This document shows positions 25,886 through 34,912 of a stretch of DNA of 64,000 nucleotides, in pieces. Within the stretch, counting starts at the first letter, position 1, and every line of letters begins with the position of its first letter. The stretch comes from Haloterrigena gelatinilytica (GTDB lineage: Archaea > Halobacteriota > Halobacteria > Halobacteriales > Natrialbaceae): contig NZ_JABUQZ010000001.1 of the NCBI RefSeq assembly GCF_013342145.1, positions 3,844,001 to 3,908,000 on the forward strand, written 5' to 3'. Under the pieces are notes generated by a model, which did not search any database, was not told the DNA's origin, and saw nothing but the letters and a program-made list of their open reading frames with translations. The translations under genes were made by a program, and so were the position numbers.

Positions 25886-27409
25886 ATGGAACGACGGCAG
25901 CCGCCACAGACCGAAGAGGGCTGGTACGTCCTGCACGATTTCCGGTCGATCGACTGGGACGCCTGGCGAGACGCCCCCGAACGCCGGCGCTCGCGGGCGA
26001 TCGAAGAGGGAATCGAGTACCTCTCCGCCGCCGAGTCGGTCGCGGACGCCGAGGAAGGCGAGTCGGCGACGTTCGCGGTGCTCGGCCACAAGGCCGACCT
26101 CCTCGTGCTCCACCTCCGTCCGACGTTGGCTGATCTCGACGCGTTAGAGCGTCAGTTCGAAGGGACGGCGCTGGCCGAGTTCACCGAGCGCGCCGACTCC
26201 TATCTCTCCGTGACGGAGGTCTCGGGCTACATGTCCCAGGACTACTTCGACGAGGACGCGGAGGTCGAGGACACCGGCATGGCGCGCTACATCGAGACCC
26301 GGCTCAAACCCGAGATTCCCGACAGCGAGTTCCTGAGCTTCTACCCGATGGACAAGCGCCGCGGGTCGGAGGACAACTGGTACGATCTGCCCTTCGACGA
26401 GCGCGCCGAGCACCTCTCCTCGCACGGCGACATCGGGAAAGACTACGCCGGCCGGGTCACCCAGATCATCTCCGGCAGCATCGGCCTCGACGACTTCGAG
26501 TGGGGCGTCACCCTGTTCGGCGACGACCCGACCGACGTGAAGGACCTGCTCTACGAGATGCGCTTCGACCCCTCGAGCTCCCGCTTCGCCGAGTTCGGTC
26601 GGTTCCTCTCGGCCCGCCGGTTCCCGCCGGAAGACCTCGGCGCCTTCCTCGACGGCGAGCGGATCCCGCGGGAGGGCGAGGACGCCCACGGCGGCCATCC
26701 CCACGCGAGCGGTGAGAGCGGCGGTCATCACCACGGCGACTCCGGTGGCCACCACGGCGACTCGAGTTCGAGCGACCACGGTGGCTCCGGCGGCCCGCAC
26801 GGCGACGACGACGAGGACCTCCGCAGCGAACTCGAGGACATGGGCGTCTACGCGGGCCAGCCTCACGGCGAGGACGTCCACGCGGTCGTGCTCTACTCCG
26901 CGGCCGATTCCGAGGAGCTGTTCGAGGAGGTCGACGGCCTCCGCGGCAACTTCGATCACTACGACACGCACGTGAAGACGGCGGTGTACGAACCAAAAGG
27001 CGACAGTGAGGCCGAAACGGCAGTCGTCAGCCTCTGGGAAACCGAGCGCGCTGCGAGCACGGCTGCCGGCTTCCTCTCGGATCTCCCCGAGGTTGTTCGT
27101 CAGGCGGGCGACGACGATGGCGACGACTCGTGGGGAACGATGGGGATGTTCTACACCGTCAAACCCGAGCACACCGAGGACTTCGTCGACACCTTCAGCG
27201 ACGTCGCCGGACTGCTCGCGGAGATGGACGGCCACCGCAAGACCGACCTCCTCGCGAACCGCGAGGACGAGAACGACATGTTCATCGCCAGCCGCTGGGA
27301 TTCCCGCGAAGACGCCATGGCGTTCTTCCGCAGCGACGAGTTCTCGGAGACCGTCGAGTGGGGCCGCGACGTCCTCGCCGACCGGCCGCGACACGTCTTC
27401 CTCGCCTGA
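25886..27409 (+). CDS. pitA: PitA-type chlorite dismutase-like / ABM fusion haem protein
   Basis: A 507-residue fusion known in haloarchaea. Residues about 1-255 are a chlorite dismutase/HemQ-like domain (GWYVLHDFRSIDWDAWR, FLSFYPMDKRRGSEDNWYDLPFDER, GSIGLDDFEWGVTLFGDDP), a fold that in HemQ decarboxylates coproheme to haem. Residues about 263-308 form a low-complexity His/Gly/Ser/Asp linker with many histidines. The C-terminal part carries antibiotic-biosynthesis-monooxygenase (ABM) ferredoxin-like repeats (TMGMFYTVKPEHTEDFVDTF, FIASRWDSREDAMAFFRS). The ATG at 25886 follows antisense-like upstream sequence. It probably acts in cytosolic haem synthesis; the linker could bind metal or haem. 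Confidence 0.88.
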   Translation: MERRQPPQTEEGWYVLHDFRSIDWDAWRDAPERRRSRAIEEGIEYLSAAESVADAEEGESATFAVLGHKADLLVLHLRPTLADLDALERQFEGTALAEFTERADSYLSVTEVSGYMSQDYFDEDAEVEDTGMARYIETRLKPEIPDSEFLSFYPMDKRRGSEDNWYDLPFDERAEHLSSHGDIGKDYAGRVTQIISGSIGLDDFEWGVTLFGDDPTDVKDLLYEMRFDPSSSRFAEFGRFLSARRFPPEDLGAFLDGERIPREGEDAHGGHPHASGESGGHHHGDSGGHHGDSSSSDHGGSGGPHGDDDEDLRSELEDMGVYAGQPHGEDVHAVVLYSAADSEELFEEVDGLRGNFDHYDTHVKTAVYEPKGDSEAETAVVSLWETERAASTAAGFLSDLPEVVRQAGDDDGDDSWGTMGMFYTVKPEHTEDFVDTFSDVAGLLAEMDGHRKTDLLANREDENDMFIASRWDSREDAMAFFRSDEFSETVEWGRDVLADRPRHVFLA

Positions 27410-27574
27410 TCGGACCGACCGCCGGCCGATAAGCGATTCCGCCGTCTCGGCCTCCGTTCGGTCGCGGTCTCGGTTCCGTTTCTCGCTCGAGCGCCTCGAT
27501 CTCGAGGCGAGTCCTCGATACCCCGACGCTCGTCAGCGAGCGCTCCGTCTTCGGGACGACCCGTCGGCCGACGA

Positions 27575-27742
27575 CTACCCGTCGTAGAAGAAGTAGCCGG
27601 CCAGTCCCGCGATGCCCAGCGCGAGCGTTAGGTACGGCCAGTAGCCGGCGTCGCGATCGGTCAGCGCGGCGTGGCCGGCGACGAAGATCGCGAATCCGAC
27701 GTGGGCGACCAGCGTCGCGGTCAGGAAGGAGACGAAATCCAT
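27575..27742 (-). CDS. Very small two-helix membrane protein
   Basis: A 55-residue protein read directly from the gap: it starts MDFVSFLTATLVAHVGFAIF, continues with a short polar turn TDRDAGYWP, then a second helix LTLALGIAGLAGYFFYDG to the TAG. The two hydrophobic segments and the clean end suggest a real membrane protein of the kind common in haloarchaea. No function can be given. The 165 bp between the PitA stop and this gene show nothing clear. Confidence 0.65.
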   Translation of the reverse strand: MDFVSFLTATLVAHVGFAIFVAGHAALTDRDAGYWPYLTLALGIAGLAGYFFYDG

Positions 27743-27840
27743 TATCCGGAGATTTGACGGGCCGATAATAGCCGTTTCGGAGCGTCGTCTCCCACTGCCG
27801 GCGAAAGCTACTCGAGGGTCCTCCGAATACCCCCTGAGTA

Positions 27841-28296
27841 GTGAACCGACGCGCGTTGCTCGCCGCGGTGCCGTCGATCGCGTTCGCGGGGTGTGCGACC
27901 CGCCTCGGGATCGCCGATCGCGTCGAGATCACGCGGAAGTTCGTTCGGCTCCACCCGTGGGACGACGACGAGCCGATCGACGCGGTCGTGCGACGCTACG
28001 ATCCCGACGAGGGGGTCGCCTACGACGACGACCCCCACGAGGCGCTCGCCGACGAGATCGATCCCGACGAGCCGCTGGTCGTCTCCGATTCGGTAGCCGA
28101 TCGACTCGCCGCCGAGTACGAGATCGTCGAGTACCGGATCTACGCCTGCGCCCTGGACGGCGACGACTGCCGGGAGACGACGCTCGTGCGCGAGGACTTC
28201 AACGCGGTCGAGGCCGGCGACGTCGTCGATATCGTCAGCCGCAGCTCCGGCGCCGGGCTGGTCAACATTCACGAACGACGCGAGGAGCGCGACTAG
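27841..28296 (+). CDS. Predicted lipoprotein of unknown function
   Basis: A 151-residue protein from a GTG start. MNRRALLAAVPSIAFAGC is a short lipoprotein signal with lipobox FAGC, so the mature protein would be lipid-anchored outside the membrane at the cysteine; the RR pair may direct Tat export. The mature part is acidic with two more cysteines in YACALDGDDCRE, possibly a disulfide. No domain was recognised. It converges with the DUF5611-like gene. Confidence 0.72.
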   Translation: MNRRALLAAVPSIAFAGCATRLGIADRVEITRKFVRLHPWDDDEPIDAVVRRYDPDEGVAYDDDPHEALADEIDPDEPLVVSDSVADRLAAEYEIVEYRIYACALDGDDCRETTLVREDFNAVEAGDVVDIVSRSSGAGLVNIHERREERD

Positions 28297-28367
28297 CCGT
28301 CGCTCTCGGTCTCGTCGCGAGACGGCGACTCTCCCTCGAGCGGTGTTCTACTGCCGCTGTGAATCCG

Positions 28368-28751
28368 TTAGAAGTCGTGATCCGGATCGTCTTCGACGGC
28401 CCGTTTCATCGAGTCGCGGCGGGCCTTGGCGTCCCGTGCGGTCGCCTCGAGCAGGAAGTCGTTTTTGATGTCGACGGCGTCGGCGGCGGCCTCGAGCTCT
28501 TCGGGGCCGAGTTCGGTCGGATCGCGCTCGTAGAATTCGACGGCGAGCTTGTCCTTCTTGCCGGAGTACTCGACGGTTCCGACGACGATCTTCTCGAAGA
28601 CGGGGTTGTCGGGCTCGCCGATGACGTAGAGGTCGCTCCCCTTGTACTCCTCGGTCCCCGTGATGGGACCGAAGTACTCCTCGACCGTCGACTCCATATC
28701 GGGGATTCGCTCCTCGAGATACTCACCGCGTCGCATCTTGTACTCCTTCAT
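28368..28751 (-). CDS. DUF5611-like conserved haloarchaeal protein
   Basis: A 127-residue cytosolic protein with a compact alpha/beta pattern: MKEYKMRRGEYLEERIPDM, STVEEYFGPITGTEEY, SDLYVIGEPDNPVFEKIVVGTVEYSGKKDKLAVEF, then a helical end. It matches the conserved haloarchaeal family DUF5611 as I know it; function unknown. The start at 28751 is chosen from the family start MKEYKMRRG; an ATG 13 codons earlier (28790) is in frame and cannot be excluded. There is no operon partner: the neighbours end or start about 70-90 bp away. Confidence 0.8.
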   Translation of the reverse strand: MKEYKMRRGEYLEERIPDMESTVEEYFGPITGTEEYKGSDLYVIGEPDNPVFEKIVVGTVEYSGKKDKLAVEFYERDPTELGPEELEAAADAVDIKNDFLLEATARDAKARRDSMKRAVEDDPDHDF

Positions 28752-28879
28752 GGATTGGAGATACACGGCGGAGTGTTTACCTCTTTTCATAGCCGACGTT
28801 ACGACCAGCCAACACGCGCCTCGAGAACAGTGACGGGCGCGCGCTCCCCGCGCCGCGGCCGCGGGTTCGAGCGGACCTG

Positions 28880-29893
28880 TCAGCGGCGTTCCCGTTCGCC
28901 GAGGTATCCCTTTCGGCAGTCGGGGCAGATGTCGCCGGCGCGCAGCGACCCCCGGTCGCCGTCCGAGACGAAGTCGCACCGCGGACAGTAGAACTCGGTC
29001 GGGACGTCCTCGCGCGGCCCGTCGCTCTGGCTTGGCGTCGGCGCCGACCCCGCTCGTTCGATTCCGCTGCCCGAGGCGGCTCCGCCCTCGGCCGACTCGT
29101 CGCCCGTCGCTGGGCCCGCGTCGGCCGCGGCCGACCCCTGCGTTTCGGATGCGTTCGGCGGCTCCGCGGTCACGGATCTGGCGTCGGCCGCCGCGGTCGA
29201 CTCGCCTCGCCCGCCGGAGACGGTCCCGGTGTCGTCCTCGAGGACGACCGCGTCGTCGGTCACCGGCTCGTCGGGCTCGACCGGGTCCTCGAGTTCGGCG
29301 TCGATCGGGGCGTCGTCCTCGCGGTCGCCGTCCTCGTCGGAGTCGGGCCACCCCGAGGGCTCGTTCTCGCTCCCGACGGGCGGCCCGACGTCGTCGGAGT
29401 CGGGCCACTCGCCGTGGTCGCGCTCGCGGTCGGCGGCGACGGGGTCGTCGTCATCGTCGTCGAGGATCTCCCCGTCGTCGGTCACGGGGTCGCCGTTCTC
29501 GTCGGTCGGCACGTCGAAGTCGTCGGTCGACTCGTCCGCGGCGGCCGCCGGTTCGTCCGCTTCGGCGTCGATGAAGTCGTCGTCACCGTCGTCGCTGAAG
29601 GCGACCTCGGTGCCGACCTCGTCGGCCGCGCCGGTCGGTGGTTCGACAGCCTCGGCGTCGCTGTCGGGTATCGCTGTTTCGGGTTCGGGCTCGGGGGGAA
29701 GCGAATCGGCGTCCGTCGCGGCGGAGAGGCTCGTGACCTCCGTGTTCTCGCTGAGGATGTTTCGGTCGCCACAGCGGGCACACTCTTCGAACTCCTGGAC
29801 GGTTACGACGACCTCGCTGCCCCGTTCTTCGCGCTCGCGTTCGACTTCGGGGTCACCGTAGTCGTGTCCGAGCAACGAACATCGAAGGGCCAT
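28880..29893 (-). CDS. DUF7093-like acidic protein with zinc ribbons at both ends
   Basis: A 337-residue protein. The N-terminus MALRCSLLGHDYGD and CARCGDRN form one zinc-binding patch; the C-terminus has CPRCDF ... CPDCRKGY, a second. Between them lie about 250 residues of low-complexity Asp/Glu/Ala/Ser/Pro sequence with repeated WPDSD and DDDDDD runs, predicted to be disordered. It looks like the haloarchaeal DUF7093 family. A TTTTTTATG box at 29917-29925 lies 27 bp before the ATG. Role unknown; the layout suggests a scaffold or nucleic-acid-associated protein. Confidence 0.78.
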   Translation of the reverse strand: MALRCSLLGHDYGDPEVEREREERGSEVVVTVQEFEECARCGDRNILSENTEVTSLSAATDADSLPPEPEPETAIPDSDAEAVEPPTGAADEVGTEVAFSDDGDDDFIDAEADEPAAAADESTDDFDVPTDENGDPVTDDGEILDDDDDDPVAADRERDHGEWPDSDDVGPPVGSENEPSGWPDSDEDGDREDDAPIDAELEDPVEPDEPVTDDAVVLEDDTGTVSGGRGESTAAADARSVTAEPPNASETQGSAAADAGPATGDESAEGGAASGSGIERAGSAPTPSQSDGPREDVPTEFYCPRCDFVSDGDRGSLRAGDICPDCRKGYLGERERR

Positions 29894-29916
29894 TGTCCCA
29901 CCGTACCCAGTCATCA

Positions 29917-29925
29917 CATAAAAAA
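29917..29925 (-). promoter_or_regulatory. TATA-like box for the DUF7093-like gene
   Basis: TTTTTTATG on the minus strand, centred about 27-28 bp before the start at 29893, which predicts a leaderless transcript. Confidence 0.5.
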
Positions 29926-30048
29926 CGTGCTGCCTCCGGGAACCCGATCGTGACGGCGACGCGACCGATCGGCGCGGGGACGATCTCGATCCGCCCTCGA
30001 CCGAGCAACGACAAACGTCAAATCCCCGGTCGTTGAATACGCCGACGA

Positions 30049-30348
30049 ATGAGAGCAAAGCGGGAGTACCGGGACCGAACGGGGACGCAGGTGGCGGTAC
30101 TCGACGCGCTCGTCGATCGGGCCGACGAGGGGATGAGCGTCTTCGAACTCCGGGCGGCGGTCGAAGTCGATATCGACGAACTCGAGACGGCGCTCTCGAC
30201 GCTGAAGCAGGACGGACTGATCGTCGTCGAATCCGGCGGCAGCGAGACCGTCATCAAGCCCGACGAGCAGGTGATCCCCGAGGCGCCGACCGACGAGGAC
30301 GACGACCAGACGATCGGCGAGTGGCTTCGAGATCGATTCCCCTTTTGA
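30049..30348 (+). CDS. Small winged-helix protein (DUF6432-like)
   Basis: A 99-residue protein. Residues 10-80 read as a winged helix: TQVAVLDALVDRADEGMSVFELRAAVEVDIDELETALSTL for helices 1-3, then DGLIVVESGGSETVIKPDE as the wing. The end IGEWLRDRFPF is a conserved short helix. It resembles the haloarchaeal DUF6432 family (name from memory). It sits 39 bp upstream of the YgfZ-like gene on the same strand, so co-transcription is likely. The regulatory target is unknown. Confidence 0.78.
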   Translation: MRAKREYRDRTGTQVAVLDALVDRADEGMSVFELRAAVEVDIDELETALSTLKQDGLIVVESGGSETVIKPDEQVIPEAPTDEDDDQTIGEWLRDRFPF

Positions 30349-30387
30349 ATCGAAACGCCTGAGAGGCGCAGGCACCTGAACCACGAT

Positions 30388-31506
30388 ATGACCGTTATCG
30401 AGGCGATTCATTCGGAGCACGGGGCCGCGTTCGGCGAGCGCGACGGCCGGACGATCGTCGAACACTTCGGCCGCCCGGAACGGACCCACCGGGCGGTCCG
30501 CAACGGCGTCGGCCTGATCGAGATGGCCTACGGCGTCGTCGTGGTCGAGGGCGACGATCGACTCGAGTACGTCGATAACGTCGTCTCGAACCGCGTGCCG
30601 GCCGAGGACGGCCGGGGCTGTTACGCGCTCGTCCTCGACCCGCAGGGCGGGATCGAGATCGAACTGTACGTCTACAACGCGGGCGAGCGACTGCTCCTCT
30701 TCACGCCGGCCTCGACGGCCGAACCGCTGGTCGAGGACTGGTCCGAGAAGGTCTTCATTCAGGACGTCGATATCCGCCTCGCGACCGACGACTACGCGGT
30801 CTTCGGGATCCACGGTCCGACGGCCACCGAGAAGGTCGCCAGCGTCCTCAACGGCGCCGCCTCGCCCGACGAACGCTACTCGTTCGTCCGCGGGACGATG
30901 GGCGACGAGGGCGTGACGGTCATCCGCACCGACGCGCTGACCGGCGAGGAGAGCTACGAAGTGATCTGCGCGGCCGACGCCGCCGCGGACGTTTACGACA
31001 TCCTCGAGACCCAGGGGCTCAACGCCGCCCCCTTCGGCTATCGCACCTTCGAGAGCCTCGCGCTCGAGGCCGGCTCCCCCCTCTTCGAGACCGAACTCGA
31101 GGGGACGCTCCCGAACGTGCTCGGCCTGCGCAACGCCTTGGACTGGGAGAAGGGCTGTTACGTCGGCCAGGAGGTCGTCTCCCGCGTCGAGAACCGCGGC
31201 CAGCCCAGCCGGAAACTGGTCGGGCTGACGCTCGAGAGCGCCGCGGACGGCGACGAGGACGACTCGCCGGCGGTTCCCGACGCCGAGGCGGCCGTCTTCG
31301 ACGGCGACGCCACCGTCGGCGAGGTGACCCGCGCCGGCGAGAGCCCGCTGCTCGAGGCGGTCATCGCGCTCGCCGTCGTCGACTACGGCCTCGAGAGCGA
31401 CGCGCTGACGGTCCGGGTCGGCGGCGAGGAGGTCCCCGCGACGGTGACCGAGTTGCCGTTCGTCGAGGGGTCGGATCGATCGGATCGCCTGCCCGCGTAC
31501 CAGTAA
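30388..31506 (+). CDS. YgfZ/GcvT-domain protein
   Basis: A 372-residue folate-binding-fold protein. The YgfZ signature KGCYVGQEVVSR lies near residues 254-265; earlier blocks are GLIEMAYGVVVVEGDDRLEYVDNVVSNRV, FGIHGPTATEKV and GYRTFESLALEAGSPLFETEL. In bacteria YgfZ uses folate in building or repairing FeS clusters; GcvT proper is the glycine-cleavage aminomethyltransferase. The CYVGQE cysteine points to YgfZ rather than GcvT. The other glycine cleavage genes are not here. It follows the DUF6432-like gene. Confidence 0.88.
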   Translation: MTVIEAIHSEHGAAFGERDGRTIVEHFGRPERTHRAVRNGVGLIEMAYGVVVVEGDDRLEYVDNVVSNRVPAEDGRGCYALVLDPQGGIEIELYVYNAGERLLLFTPASTAEPLVEDWSEKVFIQDVDIRLATDDYAVFGIHGPTATEKVASVLNGAASPDERYSFVRGTMGDEGVTVIRTDALTGEESYEVICAADAAADVYDILETQGLNAAPFGYRTFESLALEAGSPLFETELEGTLPNVLGLRNALDWEKGCYVGQEVVSRVENRGQPSRKLVGLTLESAADGDEDDSPAVPDAEAAVFDGDATVGEVTRAGESPLLEAVIALAVVDYGLESDALTVRVGGEEVPATVTELPFVEGSDRSDRLPAYQ

Positions 31507-31583
31507 CCCGATCGCCGTGTCGGGCCGCCTCGAACCCGGTTCGAAACAGAACGTTTTCGCCGGCCGGAGGGGTACGATTCGCC

Positions 31584-32771
31584 GTGACGAACGACGAGAC
31601 GGAGCGGCCCGATAGCCGACGGAGTTGGCTCGTGGCGGTCGCCGGCGCGATCGGCATGGTGTTCACGTTCGGCACGCCGTTTTCCTACGGCATCCTCCGA
31701 CAGCCGTTCAGCGAGGCGTTCGCCGTTTCGCCGGTCGCGCTCTCGACGGTCTTCTCGATCATGCTGTTTACCTTCTTCATCGGTGCCGGCGCGGTCGGCG
31801 TCTTCGCCGCGCGGCTGCCGGCCCGTCCGCTGTTGCTCGCCTGTACGGCCGTCACCGCTGCGATCGCACCCGCGCTGTTCCTCACGGGGTCGTACCTCGG
31901 GCTGAGCCTCGTGTTCGCGCTGCTCGGCCTCGCGCTCGGGACGGTGTACGTCCTGCTCGCGTCGATCGTCCCGCGCTGGTTCGACGAGCGACGGGGCGCC
32001 GCGACGGGACTGATCTTCGTCGGCAACGGACTGGGACTGGCCCTCCTGCCGCCGATCTGGCAGGTCGTCATCGCGCGCTTGGGCGTCCGTCGGGGATTCG
32101 CCGCCGTCATGGCGGCGACCGCGGTCGCGTTCCTCCTCGCCGGAATCGCGTGCCGGCGTCCGCCGTGGACGGACGGCGCGACGGACTCGAGCGGCGACGT
32201 CCTCGAGTGGATCGGCCGGCTGGCCGGAACGCGGACGTTCCAACTGCTGTTCGTCGGCATCGCGCTCGCGTTCTCGTGGTACCAGCTGCTCGCCGCGTTC
32301 GCGATCGACCTCTTCGCCGCCCGCGGGCTGACGGCCGCCGGGGCCTCGACGGCGTTCGGACTCGTCGGCGGCGTCAGCATCATCTCGCGGATCGGCGGCG
32401 GCTACATCGCCGACAGCGTCGGTGCCAGACGGGCGTTTCTCGCCTCGCTCGCGTCCGCGGCCGCCGGCGTCCTGTTGCTGTTCGCCCCGCAGTTCCCGGT
32501 GCTCGCCGTCGGCGTCTTCCTGCTCGGGATCGGGCTCGGCGGGACGGCGACGCTGTACATCCCGCTGCTGATGGGGATCTACGGCGCCGACAGGGGGACC
32601 GCCATCGTCGGCACGTTCAACGTCGCCATCGGGACCAGCGCGCTGGCGATGCCGCCGCTCGGGACCGCGAGCGTCGCGTACACCGACGGCTACGCCCTCG
32701 CCGTCGCCCTCACGTTCGTCGTCACCGTCGCCTCATTCTGGGCGATCTCGGTCGGCACGCGTCGTTCCTGA
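31584..32771 (+). CDS. MFS transporter, monocarboxylate-type
   Basis: A 395-residue major facilitator with 12 predicted membrane helices. The opening SWLVAVAGAIGMVFTFGTPFSYGI and the loop PRWFDERRGAATGLIFVGNGLGLALLPP between helices 4-5 are characteristic of the MCT/OFA-like group that moves carboxylates. The second half has RIGGGYIADSVGARRAFL, the repeated loop motif. GTG start at 31584. It is a stand-alone gene; substrate unknown. Confidence 0.88.
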   Translation: MTNDETERPDSRRSWLVAVAGAIGMVFTFGTPFSYGILRQPFSEAFAVSPVALSTVFSIMLFTFFIGAGAVGVFAARLPARPLLLACTAVTAAIAPALFLTGSYLGLSLVFALLGLALGTVYVLLASIVPRWFDERRGAATGLIFVGNGLGLALLPPIWQVVIARLGVRRGFAAVMAATAVAFLLAGIACRRPPWTDGATDSSGDVLEWIGRLAGTRTFQLLFVGIALAFSWYQLLAAFAIDLFAARGLTAAGASTAFGLVGGVSIISRIGGGYIADSVGARRAFLASLASAAAGVLLLFAPQFPVLAVGVFLLGIGLGGTATLYIPLLMGIYGADRGTAIVGTFNVAIGTSALAMPPLGTASVAYTDGYALAVALTFVVTVASFWAISVGTRRS

Positions 32772-32854
32772 TCCCCGTGCGGACGTCGGTCGGTCCCGTT
32801 TCGGCCGGAACTGGCCAGCCCCACCCTCAAGGCCGGCGGGACTGTCGCTTCCCT

Positions 32855-33274
32855 ATGGGCTCGAGTAGCGACACCCCGATCGACGCCGCCACCGACTTCG
32901 AGGAACTGGCCGCGCGCCTGCGCACCCAGTCGGACAACGCGCCAGGCTCCGACACCGAGCGCGTGACGATCCGCTCGCTCGAGGGCGTCACCGCCGACGC
33001 GCTGTCCGAGTTGCTCGAGGCGGAGGAAAGCGAGGGGACCGCGCCGGGCGACCTGGTCTTCGTCCTCTCGCGGGCCAACGCCGAACTGCTCGTCGAGCGC
33101 GAGTTCGACATCGACGACGTCGACGAACTCGAGGACGCCCTGGGGCGGACGGTCCAGGTCGAAGACGAGATGCCCGACGACACGATCCTCCTGCTGGATC
33201 CGGACGCGGTCGACGCCGAGGAGATCCGCGATCCGGACGCCATCGCCTGCGGGATCGTCGGCACCGACGACTGA
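32855..33274 (+). CDS. Conserved acidic haloarchaeal protein, unknown function
   Basis: A 139-residue soluble acidic protein. An Asp/Ser-rich start precedes a helix-strand section: FEELAARLRTQSDNAP, VTIRSLEGVTADALSELLEAEE, APGDLVFVLSRANAELLVERE, then DDTILLLDPDAVDAEEIRDPDAIACGIVG. One cysteine near the end. I do not recognise a named function. The gene follows the MFS gene on the same strand after 83 bp. Confidence 0.72.
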   Translation: MGSSSDTPIDAATDFEELAARLRTQSDNAPGSDTERVTIRSLEGVTADALSELLEAEESEGTAPGDLVFVLSRANAELLVEREFDIDDVDELEDALGRTVQVEDEMPDDTILLLDPDAVDAEEIRDPDAIACGIVGTDD

Positions 33275-33358
33275 CGCGGTTCGGACGACGACGTCGACGC
33301 TTCGGAACCCGTCTGCTGCCGCCCGTGGTACTTTCTACGACTTCGCTGTGACCTCAGT

Positions 33359-34708
33359 ATGCGCTACCTGGAGGTGACAGTGCCCGAGGGGAAGCGAGGG
33401 ACCGTCCTCGAGATCCTCGAGGACGAGGGGATCGACTACGTCGTCAGCGACGAGACCAGCGGTCGGGGGTACGCCGCCGTCGTCCGGTTTCCGGTTCCGA
33501 CGCGGGCCGTCGAACCGCTGCTCGACCGGCTCAAGCGGGCGGGGATCGGCGACGACGCCAGCGTCGTCGTGATCAACGCGGAGACGGTCCTCTCCGAGCA
33601 GTTCTCGACGCTCCGGGATCGATACAGCCAGGGCGGCCAGCTGGGCGCTCGCACCTCGAGGCAGGTGTTGCGCACGAAGGCCGACGAACTGACGCCCCCG
33701 TTTTCGATCTACACCGTCATGCTGCTGATCAGCGCCGTCGTCGCCACCGCCGGGCTGCTGGCCGACTCGCCGGCGGTCGTGATCGGCGCCATGGTCATCG
33801 CGCCCCTGCTCGGGCCGGCCCTCGCCGCCAACGTCGGCATCGTCACCGGCGACGGTCGCCTCAAGTCGACCGGCTTCAGGTACCAGATCGTCGGCGTGGC
33901 GATGGTCGTCGGCGCCTCGATCGCCCTCGCCACGCTCGCCCGACTGGCCGGCCTCGAGCCCGCGGGGGTCGACATCGTCGTCGCCACCGAACTCGAGGAG
34001 CGGGTCGCGCCCAACCTGTTCTCGCTCGCGGTCGCGCTGGGCGCCGGCATCGCCGGCATCCTGAGTCTCACGCGGGGGTTCTCGGAGGCCATCGTCGGCG
34101 TCATGATCGCCGCGGCGCTCATTCCGCCGTCGGCCGCGGTCGGGATCACGGTCGCCTGGGGGATGTACGGCGCGGCCCTCGGCGCCGCCGTCCTCGTGAT
34201 CGTCAACCTCCTGTCGATCAACCTCGCCGCGCTGGCCACCCTGTGGATCGCCGGCTACCGTCCGCAGGGTCTGTTCGAGGTCTCACCAACGCGGACGCCG
34301 ACCTACACCTACGCGGCGATCTTCGGCGTCGGACTGCTGGTGCTGGCCGCGCCGCTGGCGGGCGTCACCCTGCTCGAGTTCCACACGACGGAACTCGAGT
34401 CGGCGGCCGAAGACGAGGTCGAGGCGGTGCTCGCGCAACCGCAGTACGACCACCTCGAGGCCGACGACGTCGCGGTCGAACTCGACGGCGACTACCCGAT
34501 CCAGTCGGTCGAGCGGGTCGTCGTCACCGTCAGCACTCGGAACCCGGAACCGGAGTCGGAGCTGGCGGACCGGCTCTACGAGGAGATCCAATCCCACAGC
34601 GACGACTCGCTGATCGTCGAGGTGCAGTACGTCGTCGCCGAGGAACGCGGCGAGAACGACGAGGCCGACGCTCAGCGGGTGGCGATTCGGACCGCCGACG
34701 GGACGTAA
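33359..34708 (+). CDS. DUF389 / TIGR00341 family membrane protein
   Basis: A 449-residue protein. The first 75 residues form a ferredoxin-like cytosolic domain (MRYLEVTVPEGKRGTVLEIL). The central DUF389 membrane region has six or seven helices, including VVIGAMVIAPLLGPALAANVG and EAIVGVMIAAALIPPSAAVGI, the two conserved family loops. A C-terminal soluble region of about 110 residues follows the last helix. The family is widespread but uncharacterised. The ATG at 33359 is the first in frame. Confidence 0.87.
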   Translation: MRYLEVTVPEGKRGTVLEILEDEGIDYVVSDETSGRGYAAVVRFPVPTRAVEPLLDRLKRAGIGDDASVVVINAETVLSEQFSTLRDRYSQGGQLGARTSRQVLRTKADELTPPFSIYTVMLLISAVVATAGLLADSPAVVIGAMVIAPLLGPALAANVGIVTGDGRLKSTGFRYQIVGVAMVVGASIALATLARLAGLEPAGVDIVVATELEERVAPNLFSLAVALGAGIAGILSLTRGFSEAIVGVMIAAALIPPSAAVGITVAWGMYGAALGAAVLVIVNLLSINLAALATLWIAGYRPQGLFEVSPTRTPTYTYAAIFGVGLLVLAAPLAGVTLLEFHTTELESAAEDEVEAVLAQPQYDHLEADDVAVELDGDYPIQSVERVVVTVSTRNPEPESELADRLYEEIQSHSDDSLIVEVQYVVAEERGENDEADAQRVAIRTADGT

Positions 34709-34882
34709 CTCATTCGCGTGCGCTCGATTTCACCCTCAGCGCGACGCCGACGGCGGCCCCGATCGTCACTTCGATCGCGACTTCCCCGCCAAGTTCGCCC
34801 ATACCGCACGGTGTCGTCGGGGAACGGTAGCTGTCGGCGGCCTCCGATTCGCCAGCGACCGGTGGGTGTCCGGTGGCAAGGA

Positions 34883-34889
34883 TTTATAG
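34883..34889 (+). promoter_or_regulatory. TATA box for the small membrane protein gene
   Basis: TTTATAG in a short AT-rich stretch, centred 27 bp before the ATG at 34913. It supports that start over the TTG two codons upstream. The preceding 170 bp after the DUF389 stop show no gene. Confidence 0.6.
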
Positions 34890-34912
34890 TGATAGAATTC
34901 TAATGTTTGTGC

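Noticed and set aside
30388..31506. Glycine cleavage aminomethyltransferase (GcvT) call
   Set aside because: The KGCYVGQE motif is the YgfZ signature, and the other glycine cleavage genes are absent.
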